A stretch of 54,852 bases of DNA from Bacteroidales bacterium UBA5197 (GTDB lineage: Bacteria; Bacteroidota; Bacteroidia; Bacteroidales; Lentimicrobiaceae). The notes under the pieces are model-generated. The model did no database searches and had not been told where the DNA came from. It saw only the letters and a program-made list of their open reading frames with translations. Positions 42,958-50,981 of this stretch are shown here, piece by piece. Numbering within the stretch: the stretch's first letter is position 1; each line of letters starts with the position of its first letter. The DNA lies in the NCBI GenBank assembly GCA_002412885.1, contig DHVX01000079.1, positions 1-54,852 on the forward strand. Direction: 5' to 3'. The translations under genes were made by a program, and so were the position numbers.

Positions 42958-45381
42958 TTAGAACTTCCCTACCGTCCTTTCCATCACTTCCTGCTGAAGA
43001 TCAGCATTCATGTCGTTGAAATAATCACTGTAACCAGCCATTCTTACCATCAAATCCCTGTAATCTTCAGGATTGGCCTGAGCAGCTTTCAAAGTAGCGG
43101 TGTCAACTACATTAAACTGAATATGATGTCCGCCAAGTGTAAAATAGCTGCGAATCAGATGTCCCAGTTTTTTAAGGTCTTCCTCTTTGCGCAGAAGGCC
43201 TGGCAGAAAGCGTTGGTTTAAAAGCGTTCCGCCCGATTTTACATGATCAAATTTCGTAAGTGATTTCACCACTGCCGAAGGCCCGTGAGTGTCGGCTCCA
43301 TGTGAAGGTGAGGTTCCATCAGAAATTGATTTTCCCGACAATCGTCCATTGGGTGTTGCACCCAGCACTTTCCCGAAATAAACATGGCAGGTAGTGGAAA
43401 GCATGTTAAAATGATATTTTCCGCCGGGCTTGATGTTTGGTTTGCCGTCTATTGTCTCAAACAGGTCATTGTAAATTCTTGTCGCGATATCGTCAGCAAA
43501 ATCATCGTCATTGCCAAAAAATGGTGTCCGGTTGATGATGGTCTGACGCAGGACTTCTTCGCCTTCAAAGTTCATTTTCAATGCTTTAATGATCCTTTCC
43601 ATGCTGAAGGTTCTGTCCTCAAAAACATGTTTTTTAAGCGCAGAAAAACTATCGGTTACGGTGCCAAGTCCGCAACACTGAATGTAGCTGGTGTTGTAGC
43701 GAGGTCCGGCATCGTAATAGTCGTGTCCGTTGCTGATGCAATCGTCTATTACCACCGAAAGAAATGGTGCCGGTGCGTATTTTGCAAACATGCGGTCGAT
43801 GTAATTGCTTACGCGCATTTTCAGGTCAACCACATATTGGAGCTGTTTGACAAAAGCATGATAAAGTTCTTCGTAAGTTTTGAAATCGATCGGATCACCG
43901 GTTTGTATCCCGGCCATTTTCCCGCTTAACGGATCTATGCCGTTGTTGAGTGTGATTTCAAGTATCTTGGGTGCATTTAGGTATCCGGTAAGCAGATAAG
44001 CTTCTTTTCCGAAAGCACCGACTTCAATACATCCGCTGCATCCACCTTCCTGCGCATCAAGCTGTGTTTTGCCCTGTCGAAGCATTTCCTGAATATAAAT
44101 ATCCGGATTAAAAACCGATGGGAACCCATGCCCCTGTCTGATGACCCTGATGGCGGCATGAAGGAATTTATCGGGTGTCTTTGCGCTTATGTGAACTGAA
44201 TTTCCCGGTTGCAATATGTGAAGTCCTTCGGCCACTTCCAGCATAATGTAAGAAACTTCGCTGCTACCATCACTGCCATCACTATTTAAACCGCCGATAT
44301 TAATGTTTGTGAAGTCATTGTACGTTCCGCTTTCACGTGCAGTAATTCCTACTTTTGGTGGTGCAGGATGGTTGTTCACTTTAATCCAGAAACACGAAAT
44401 CAACTCTTTGGCTTCATCCCGCGTTAATGTTCCTTCCTGAATTCCCTTTTCATAAAAAGGAGTGAGGTGCTGATCAAAGTGTCCCGGATTCATTGCATCC
44501 CAGCCATTAAGTTCGGTAATGGTTCCCAAATGGACAAACCAATACATCTGAATGGCTTCCCAAAAATTTCGCGGTGCATTTGCCGGAACCCATCGACAGA
44601 CTTCAGCGATTTTCAGCAACTCAGCAACTCTTTTGCTGTCGGTTTCTTCTGATGCCATTTTTCCGGCAAGTTCAGCATGGCGTTCGGCAAAAACTATAAC
44701 AGCATCGCACGAAATTGCCATGGCTTTCCATTGTTCCGCTTTGTCGGTGGCTTCTGCGTCGTTCAGAAAATCCAGGGAAGACAGGTTTGCCAAAATCTCA
44801 TTTTTGAAATCAAGCATGCCTTTGTGGTAGATTTTCCCGTCAAGGGCAGTATGACCGGGCGCACGCTGTTCCATAAACTCAGTAAACAAGCCGGCCTCAT
44901 AAGCCGCACGCCATGTATCGGGCACATGGCTGAATATGCGTTCGCGCTGAGTTTTTCCTTGCCAGTATGGGATTACTTCCTTTTCATAAAGGTCAATATC
45001 GTCCTGACTGATGGTGTAACGCTGCATTTCCCGCGTATTCAGTACATGAAAATCTTCAACACTGTGGCAGGTCAATTCAGGAAAAGTGGGAACACTTTTA
45101 GGCGCCGGACCGCGCTCTCCGACTATCAGTTCATCATTGCCGATATATATGGTCTTGCTTCGGCAATGATCAAGGAAGTTCATGGCGCGCAAAACAGGAA
45201 TGGAGTATTTGCCGTAATTTTCTTTGTAAAAAGCAGTTTCGTGCAAAGCCCGCTCAATTGAAAGTGATGGTTCGGTTTCAACGCTTAGTTTGCGGAGTCT
45301 TTGAATGCGCTCATTCATGCCGGGTAAGGGTTGTGCTGACTTTTCAGCAATGCCGGATGGATTATCGGGTTTTTCAAACAT
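42958..45381 (-). CDS. hypD: Glycyl-radical dehydratase, HypD-like (trans-4-hydroxy-L-proline dehydratase)
   Basis: An 807-residue glycyl-radical enzyme. The catalytic Cys451 and Glu453 lie in GCSGCIEVG, and the radical Gly783 is in VRMAGYSDYF. Compared from memory with Clostridioides HypD, the substrate-binding residues recur with a constant +17 offset (Phe169, His177, Asp295, Ser351, Phe357, Cys451, Glu453, Tyr467) and then +18 after a one-residue insertion (Thr663, Gly783). This supports dehydration of trans-4-hydroxyproline to pyrroline-5-carboxylate rather than pyruvate formate-lyase activity. No proC is adjacent. An internal ATG at 45318 (MNERIQRLRK) aligns with the usual HypD start and is a plausible alternative. 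Confidence 0.84.
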   Translation of the reverse strand: MFEKPDNPSGIAEKSAQPLPGMNERIQRLRKLSVETEPSLSIERALHETAFYKENYGKYSIPVLRAMNFLDHCRSKTIYIGNDELIVGERGPAPKSVPTFPELTCHSVEDFHVLNTREMQRYTISQDDIDLYEKEVIPYWQGKTQRERIFSHVPDTWRAAYEAGLFTEFMEQRAPGHTALDGKIYHKGMLDFKNEILANLSSLDFLNDAEATDKAEQWKAMAISCDAVIVFAERHAELAGKMASEETDSKRVAELLKIAEVCRWVPANAPRNFWEAIQMYWFVHLGTITELNGWDAMNPGHFDQHLTPFYEKGIQEGTLTRDEAKELISCFWIKVNNHPAPPKVGITARESGTYNDFTNINIGGLNSDGSDGSSEVSYIMLEVAEGLHILQPGNSVHISAKTPDKFLHAAIRVIRQGHGFPSVFNPDIYIQEMLRQGKTQLDAQEGGCSGCIEVGAFGKEAYLLTGYLNAPKILEITLNNGIDPLSGKMAGIQTGDPIDFKTYEELYHAFVKQLQYVVDLKMRVSNYIDRMFAKYAPAPFLSVVIDDCISNGHDYYDAGPRYNTSYIQCCGLGTVTDSFSALKKHVFEDRTFSMERIIKALKMNFEGEEVLRQTIINRTPFFGNDDDFADDIATRIYNDLFETIDGKPNIKPGGKYHFNMLSTTCHVYFGKVLGATPNGRLSGKSISDGTSPSHGADTHGPSAVVKSLTKFDHVKSGGTLLNQRFLPGLLRKEEDLKKLGHLIRSYFTLGGHHIQFNVVDTATLKAAQANPEDYRDLMVRMAGYSDYFNDMNADLQQEVMERTVGKF

Positions 45382-45395
45382 GGAAGTCCTGATTT

Positions 45396-45403
45396 CAAAA
45401 ATA
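45396..45403 (-). promoter_or_regulatory. Candidate -7 box for the glycyl-radical gene
   Basis: The reverse complement reads TATTTTTG, matching TAnnTTTG, 15 bases upstream of the ATG at 45381. That leader is very short, which leaves room for the internal start at 45318. Confidence 0.35.
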
Positions 45404-45945
45404 AAAGATATCGGAGAATTGGTAGGAATAGAATTTCACTGCAGATTTGCCCCGATATAAATATCAATAAAAGCAAATCTGTCGGAACTGTCTAATTATA
45501 GAACATCAGGCATTCGAACAAGCGTCTGTATGTTTTGGTCAGGGTAGGAATGTAAATGGGTGTTTCCATAAGTCCATTAATGGAAATTACATCTGATTAA
45601 ATGTAATCCAAATGCAAAAATAAGATAAAATCAATCATTTTTAATCGCAGATCAGGTATTTGGAAGGTTTCTGAATAGAGAAGAAGTATTCATAGTGGGA
45701 GTAAATGGAGTATGGATTGAAAGATGCTAATTATGAGCTACTTATAATATATTGAGAATATCATTTCTGATTGACATGAAGTATTTTACAATGTCTTTGG
45801 TAATTGCTGCATTGAGTGAATTATTGACCGCTATATTTTTTTAGTTTTTAAGTAATTGATTTGAAGTAAATTTCTACCTTTGTCAGCGGAGATCATACTG
45901 ACCTCACTTTTTTACTCATTTTTTACTCATTTAAACTAATCTCCA
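45404..45945. promoter_or_regulatory. Divergent intergenic region with T9SS gene promoter
   Basis: This AT-rich spacer of about 540 bases has no gene or clear repeat. Near its right end, TACCTTTG (45875-45882) matches TAnnTTTG, about 64 bases before the ATG at 45946. The leader contains a TTTTTTACTCA direct repeat (about 45907-45930). Confidence 0.45.
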
Positions 45946-47862
45946 ATGAAAAAAACCTTACTACTCAGCCTCGCGCTGAGCGTTGGTCTTTTGGCCGGTG
46001 CCCAACAACGCAACCTTTCGAACATCAGGAAAGCAGAAGTGCGCCCGATTGACCAGGGAATCAATCACATCAACGAAACCTCCGTTCAGAGTACCTATAC
46101 CGGTGGTGAAATCTACAACAGGAGCGGTGATTTGCTCAAAACCAACATTGCATCTTCATCAAACGTTTATGGAATTTTCAGCTATGAGCAGCGCGTTGTT
46201 TCTGCACAACCTGAAGCTGGAATGGTTTTCTTCGGTAACCGTGCCGGTGGACCGCTTGGTGCAACAGGAAACGACATTAAAGTTGCCTGGGGCGCCAATG
46301 AAAGTGCAACCTGGTCAAACTATTTAATCACTCCTGAGACTGGATTTAATTTCAGGTATCCCAGCACCGTAGTTTATAACCCAGCAGGCAATACCAATCC
46401 TGCAAATATGGTTGCCATTGTATCCGGCCCTTTTACCGATGCAGCGGGATGGAAAGGACAGTTCTTCGGAAGTGTAAAACTTGATGGACAGAACAAGAAC
46501 ATCACCTACCAGAATAACGAGCCAAATATTTACATCAACCATTTAAATATTGGTTTGAATGTAACTAAAAATGGTCATGCACATGTGGCATCACAGCGTT
46601 TGAACGGAACATCAACCAGCTATTTAAGCACTGGCTGGGAAGTTTTGAATGGTGCTTTTAATGCTGAAACCAGCCAGTTTGACTGGGAACCAATCGTACA
46701 GGTTCAACCTGCTTTGCTTGAAGATGGACGCATTGATGCCAGCAGTCTGGTTTTTTCTCCTGATGGCTCTGTTGGTTACCTTCTTGGAACTGCAGTAGAT
46801 GCTGATCCTGATTATAGCCCATACGGTCTGGAATGGCCTGTTGTGTATAAAACTACCGACAATGGCGAAACCTGGGAAAAAACTGAACCTTTCAATTTTT
46901 CAGAAATCAACACATTTAAAGAAAATCTTTACCCTACCCGTGCCGATCTCGATCTGGTTGTTCCACGTTGGTACAATAAATGGGTAGGCGGCAATCGCAA
47001 CAACGGTGCTACTGTTGATATCCATGGAAACCTTCACATTGCAGGAATTGTAAGAAGTACAAATTCAGTTCATCCTGACTCTCTCAGCTATTTTTACACC
47101 GAAGAGCCTGTTTTGATTTTTGATGTTTTTATGAATGGAGACGGTACATGGAATGCAATTTTTGTTGACTCAGTAAGAACCGAAGTTGTTGACGATACCA
47201 ATCCATTTGGAATGGGATGGGATCAACGCATTCAGATGAGCCGTACTTCTGATGGATCTAAGGTTTTTGTTACCTGGGGAGATACTGATCCTGCTACATG
47301 GGGAATTAATTTTGAAACAAACCAGCAACCTGACGTATTTACATGGGGTTACGATGTTACCAGCAATCTATATACAATGCCTGTAAATGTTACTGCACTT
47401 ACTGAATACTGGGGTGAAAACTTCTGGTTACATGTTTCTGATATGGTTATTCAGGATGGATCAAAATACCACATTCCTGTCACTACCTCAGTTCCTGGTG
47501 CAACTCAGGATAATCCATTGACTCATCAGTATTTGTCAGGTGTTTATTTCGACGAATCTGACTTTATCCTTCTGGGAAGCAACAAAACCGAAAAACCAGC
47601 TGCCAGATTGCAGGTTTCACAAAACTATCCCAATCCGTTCAATGGTTCTGCCGAAGTTGTTGTTTCGCTTGTATCACCTGCAGGTGTAAGCCTGAAAGTT
47701 TACAATCTTCTCGGACAAAATGTTCTGGAAGTTGCTGAGCGCAGTCTTGGTACCGGATCACACATCCTTAGCATCAATGCTTCATCATTGAAATCCGGTG
47801 TTTATAGCTATGTTGTGACAGCTGGAAACGAAAGAGTTACAAAGAAAATGATCGTTAAGTAA
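45946..47862 (+). CDS. Secreted protein with T9SS type A sorting domain
   Basis: A 638-residue exported protein with a signal peptide ending LLAGAQQ. The central ~500 residues look like a beta-propeller or sialidase-like fold, with a BNR-like motif VVYKTTDNGETWEKTEPFNF. The last ~80 residues are a classical T9SS domain (VSQNYPNPFNGSAEVV, then LKVYNLLGQNVLEV and SGVYSYVVTAGNERV). No hydrolase triad is visible. It is monocistronic with its own terminator; it is probably a surface or secreted binding protein. Confidence 0.88.
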   Translation: MKKTLLLSLALSVGLLAGAQQRNLSNIRKAEVRPIDQGINHINETSVQSTYTGGEIYNRSGDLLKTNIASSSNVYGIFSYEQRVVSAQPEAGMVFFGNRAGGPLGATGNDIKVAWGANESATWSNYLITPETGFNFRYPSTVVYNPAGNTNPANMVAIVSGPFTDAAGWKGQFFGSVKLDGQNKNITYQNNEPNIYINHLNIGLNVTKNGHAHVASQRLNGTSTSYLSTGWEVLNGAFNAETSQFDWEPIVQVQPALLEDGRIDASSLVFSPDGSVGYLLGTAVDADPDYSPYGLEWPVVYKTTDNGETWEKTEPFNFSEINTFKENLYPTRADLDLVVPRWYNKWVGGNRNNGATVDIHGNLHIAGIVRSTNSVHPDSLSYFYTEEPVLIFDVFMNGDGTWNAIFVDSVRTEVVDDTNPFGMGWDQRIQMSRTSDGSKVFVTWGDTDPATWGINFETNQQPDVFTWGYDVTSNLYTMPVNVTALTEYWGENFWLHVSDMVIQDGSKYHIPVTTSVPGATQDNPLTHQYLSGVYFDESDFILLGSNKTEKPAARLQVSQNYPNPFNGSAEVVVSLVSPAGVSLKVYNLLGQNVLEVAERSLGTGSHILSINASSLKSGVYSYVVTAGNERVTKKMIVK

Positions 47863-47882
47863 TTGGCCTTTATCTTTCACTT

Positions 47883-47925
47883 ATAAATAGAAAAAGCGGG
47901 AGATTCTCCCGCTTTTTCTATTTAT
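47883..47925 (+). terminator. Long hairpin terminator after the T9SS protein
   Basis: A perfect 20-bp stem (47883-47902 with 47906-47925) has core AAAAAGCGGGAG / CTCCCGCTTTTT and a 3-base ATT loop. The T-run lies within the right arm. Confidence 0.85.
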
Positions 47926-47939
47926 ATCTAAATCCTGCA

Positions 47940-48008
47940 GGTCAGGCTTTGACTATTTGAAAACAAGCATTTTGCAAAAACTAAAAAATATCAAGTCAAG
48001 CCCTGATT
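47940..48008. repeat. Distant inverted copy of the 68-bp TIR element
   Basis: Read in the opposite sense this matches the 35.2 kb units: GTCAGGCTTTGACTATTTG, then AAAACAAGCATTTTGCAAAAA, then GTCAAGCCCTGA at the right end (quoted in parts). It sits in the spacer downstream of two convergent genes. Confidence 0.82.
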
Positions 48009-48058
48009 CACTGCTTTAAGGTAATATCTGTTTGCGAAAAATTATCAACTCAACTGCA

Positions 48059-49234
48059 CTATATGCCCAATAACTTTTCCAGGTGATGATATTTAATTCC
48101 AAACATGGTTTTTAAAGCTTCAATTCTTTTTAAAACCAGCGGATCAGCAATGGTGGTATCAGCTTTCTTAACAGCTGTTATCATTACATTTTTGGGCGTA
48201 TGTTCTGTTGCAATAAACTCTATTACATTGGTCTTATAACCAAAAGCTTCCATAATCAAAGCCCTGAGTGTATCTGTAAGTGTCTCAGCCTGACGCTCTT
48301 CAAATATGCCGTGGCGGGTGATTTCACCAAGCGCATTTTCCGGATTTATCTGTTTTCTTATTTGCTTATGGCAACAGGGAGCCACCATAATCACTTCTGC
48401 CTTTGCTGATATACCGCGATAGATTGCCTCGTCGGTAGCCGTATCGCAGGCATGAAGAGCAATCAGAACATTGATTTCAGGTATTGTTGCTTCCTTAATT
48501 GAGCCGGGGACGAAACTCAATGTTTCAAATCCTGATGCAACAGCAATCTCATTGCAACTGTTTACCAAAGCTGGCCTGAGTTCCACACCAATCATACGGA
48601 AGGGCAGGGGAGTGGTGTTTTTCAGATGGTCGAAGAGCGCAAAAGTGAGGTATCCTTTTCCTGAACCCATATCGGCAATTAAATAATTCTCAGGAAGTTT
48701 CGCTGTTTTCAGAACGTCATCGACCAGTTCAACATAATGGTTGATCTGTTTGAATTTATCCTGCATGTCCGATCTGACTTTCCATTCCGCGGTTACTATG
48801 CCAAGCTCACGCAGATATACATTGTTTTCAGGATTAATCAGGCGTTTTTTGATATTATCGTGGCGATACAAAGGCAGTTCAGTGGAAGTGGCTGCTTTCT
48901 TCAGCAGTTTGCTGTTGCCCTTTTTGTTGCTGAGCAATGCATAATCTGCCTTAGAAGTAAACAGATCAGCATTAAAAAATGACTCTTTTAACTGGTCTTC
49001 AATCTGCTCTTTTGCTTGTTCAATCCCAAAGTTTTTCGTCATATCTTTGGTTGCATACCTGTAAACAAACGAAAGCATTGCCTGCCCTTTTATCATTACA
49101 GGTTTGATAAAAACATTATTTACTTCACCGGTTTTGTTTCGTTTATTGCTGAGTGTGAGTTTTATAAGCGTTGAAGAATCAAAACTTTCGGTAAGTTTTA
49201 AAAGCAGCGTATTGATGTTTTCGTTTGCGGTCAT
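48059..49234 (-). CDS. Methyltransferase of the METTL25/TRM13-like group
   Basis: A 391-residue protein with a C-terminal class I methyltransferase domain: motif I is IADMGSGKGYLTFALF, followed by GVELRPALVN and the distinctive ALHACDTATDEAI and VAPCCHKQIRKQI. The APCCHK motif is characteristic of the METTL25/TRM13-related group, whose characterised members modify RNA. The N-terminal ~170 residues resemble no domain that I know. It is monocistronic. The substrate is inferred, not shown. Confidence 0.84.
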   Translation of the reverse strand: MTANENINTLLLKLTESFDSSTLIKLTLSNKRNKTGEVNNVFIKPVMIKGQAMLSFVYRYATKDMTKNFGIEQAKEQIEDQLKESFFNADLFTSKADYALLSNKKGNSKLLKKAATSTELPLYRHDNIKKRLINPENNVYLRELGIVTAEWKVRSDMQDKFKQINHYVELVDDVLKTAKLPENYLIADMGSGKGYLTFALFDHLKNTTPLPFRMIGVELRPALVNSCNEIAVASGFETLSFVPGSIKEATIPEINVLIALHACDTATDEAIYRGISAKAEVIMVAPCCHKQIRKQINPENALGEITRHGIFEERQAETLTDTLRALIMEAFGYKTNVIEFIATEHTPKNVMITAVKKADTTIADPLVLKRIEALKTMFGIKYHHLEKLLGI

Positions 49235-49308
49235 GGGATGGAGTTAATTTAGAGCAAAGGTATATACTATTCTCCGATGTGAAGCCATGAAACGGGCTGA
49301 TCATTTGG

Positions 49309-49414
49309 TTACCCTGACTTTCCGACAGATTATGCCAATAATTACCCTGACTTTCCGACAAAAATCATGAAAAATTACCCTGACTTTCCGACAGAAAAGT
49401 AAAAAAATTACCCT
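49309..49414. repeat. Four-copy 33-bp direct repeat upstream of the ATPase gene
   Basis: TTACCCTGACTTTCCGACA occurs at 49309 (first base is part of GGTTACC), 49342 and 49375, and a truncated TTACCCTTAC begins at 49408. The period is exactly 33 bases. The conserved 19-base core is separated by variable A-rich linkers. Confidence 0.85.
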
Positions 49415-49433
49415 TACCTAAGGGAAATTATAC

Positions 49434-49441
49434 TATTTTTG
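49434..49441 (+). promoter_or_regulatory. Candidate -7 box of the ATPase gene
   Basis: TATTTTTG matches TAnnTTTG, 23 bases before the ATG at 49465 and just downstream of the 33-bp repeat array, which could therefore act as an operator. Confidence 0.45.
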
Positions 49442-49464
49442 TTTAATTAAAATTGTTTAAATGT

Positions 49465-50802
49465 ATGTTTTTCAGAGAGATAATCAATGAATTTCGTAAA
49501 TGGGCTTTGAGCTCTGAACGTAAACCAATGGTTTTACGTGGAGCACGGCAGGTTGGTAAGACCACTGTTGTGGATATGTTTGCTCATGAATTCGATCAAT
49601 ATATTAAGCTCAACCTTGAAAAACAGGAAGACAAAGCATTATTAGAAAATCCTTATCCTTTTCAGGATTTGCTGACTACTTTGTTTCTAATTTCTGGAAA
49701 AGTGAGGGAGGATAAACGGACACTTATTTTTATTGATGAAATTCAGAATTCGGCTAAAGCTGTTGCATTGCTGAGGTACTTTTATGAAGAGGCGCCAGAT
49801 TTGTATGTAATTACTGCCGGTTCCTTATTAGAATCAATCCTCGACCGTAAAATATCATTCCCCGTTGGTAGGGTGGAATACCGGATGTTATACCCGGTTT
49901 CTTTTAAAGAATTTTTAATCGCTCTTGGAGATAATCAATCTGTTCAATTTTTGGAGATGGAGGTCATTCCCCCATTTCTCCATGATCACTTCTCAGGGCT
50001 TTTCAAAATGTATTCAACGATTGGGGGAATGCCTGAAATAGTTGATAATTATATAAGGAATAAGGATCTTATCCGATTACAGGTACTTTATAGCGGGTTG
50101 TTGAAATCATACAGTGAGGATGTCGAGAAATATGCTCCCGAATCAATCGTTGCGAATCACATCAGGCAAATAATTTCAATAGTTTTTACTGAACCTTGTA
50201 GTCGTGTAACTTTTGAGAATTTTGGAAATTCAGGTTATCGTTATAGGGATATGAAGGAGGCATTTTCTATTCTTGAAAAGGCTTTGTTAATTTCATTGGT
50301 TTATCCTGGAACAGAAACAGAATTGCCTTCTCTCCCAAAACTTCGCATGAAACCAAGGCTTCATTTATTGGATACAGGGCTCGTTAATTTTGCTTCGGGA
50401 ATGACTTCTCAATTGCTTCTAAGTAATGATATTACTGATGTTTATCGTGGTAAGATAGCAGAACATATCGTTGGACAAGAGCTTCTGACTTCAACTTACA
50501 GCCTTACAGACAAATTGAGGTTTTGGGTGCGTGAGAAAAAGCAATCTACTGCGGAAGTTGATTTTACCTTTGTTTACCATGGAATGTTGATCCCGGTTGA
50601 AGTTAAATCTGGAAGCATTGGTAAGCTCCGTTCATTACACCAGTTTATGGACGGAACTTTGAACAGAATTGCGGTAAGGATATGGCAAGGGCCGTTTTTA
50701 ATCGAAAATGCCCGAACAGTCTCAGGGAAGGAGTTTACACTTCTCAATCTCCCATTTTATATGGTGCATCGTATGGGATTGGAAATTAGTAAGATGGTAT
50801 AA
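49465..50802 (+). CDS. AAA-type ATPase with DUF4143 domain
   Basis: A 445-residue protein of the archaeal-type ATPase/DUF4143 family. The Walker A motif is GARQVGKTT (residues 26-34), Walker B is TLIFIDEIQNS, and sensor residues are in VITAGSLLES. A winged-helix-like middle follows. The C-terminal DUF4143 domain ends in a nuclease-fold-like segment VDFTFVYHGMLIPVEVKSGS (E-V-K core). The family is widespread, patchily distributed and has no agreed function. The gene is AT-richer than its neighbours, has a tandem 33-bp repeat array before it, and has a degenerate copy of the same repeat after it. The ATG at 49465 is preferred over the in-frame TTG at 49453. Confidence 0.9.
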   Translation: MFFREIINEFRKWALSSERKPMVLRGARQVGKTTVVDMFAHEFDQYIKLNLEKQEDKALLENPYPFQDLLTTLFLISGKVREDKRTLIFIDEIQNSAKAVALLRYFYEEAPDLYVITAGSLLESILDRKISFPVGRVEYRMLYPVSFKEFLIALGDNQSVQFLEMEVIPPFLHDHFSGLFKMYSTIGGMPEIVDNYIRNKDLIRLQVLYSGLLKSYSEDVEKYAPESIVANHIRQIISIVFTEPCSRVTFENFGNSGYRYRDMKEAFSILEKALLISLVYPGTETELPSLPKLRMKPRLHLLDTGLVNFASGMTSQLLLSNDITDVYRGKIAEHIVGQELLTSTYSLTDKLRFWVREKKQSTAEVDFTFVYHGMLIPVEVKSGSIGKLRSLHQFMDGTLNRIAVRIWQGPFLIENARTVSGKEFTLLNLPFYMVHRMGLEISKMV

Positions 50803-50841
50803 TATTGGTAAATTGTTAAGCTTATTCATTCCAATTTCACC

Positions 50842-50884
50842 TACCTTGACTTTCGCCAACAACCAAAAAATTACTCTTACCTGT
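50842..50884. repeat. Degenerate downstream copy of the ATPase-flanking repeat
   Basis: TACCTTGACTTTCGCCAACA followed by an A-rich linker and TTACTCTTACCT mirrors the last upstream unit (TACCCTGACTTTCCGACA, A-rich linker, TTACCCTTACCT) in the same orientation, just after the ATPase stop codon. Confidence 0.6.
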
Positions 50885-50981
50885 TTATCGGGTGAAGTGA
50901 TTGAGACTTGTTTTCCTATTGAGAGATGATTTTCTAAAAAACTTTCTACATTTACAAAAAAAATAACTCACCCATACTCTT

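Noticed and set aside
45396..45945. Regulatory RNA in the long spacer upstream of the glycyl-radical gene
   Set aside because: No clear hairpin with terminator or conserved RNA motif was visible; only promoter-like boxes can be supported.
49309..49414. Iterons of a plasmid or phage replication origin
   Set aside because: No replication initiator, partition genes or DnaA boxes are nearby; the gene downstream is a DUF4143 ATPase in a chromosomal context.
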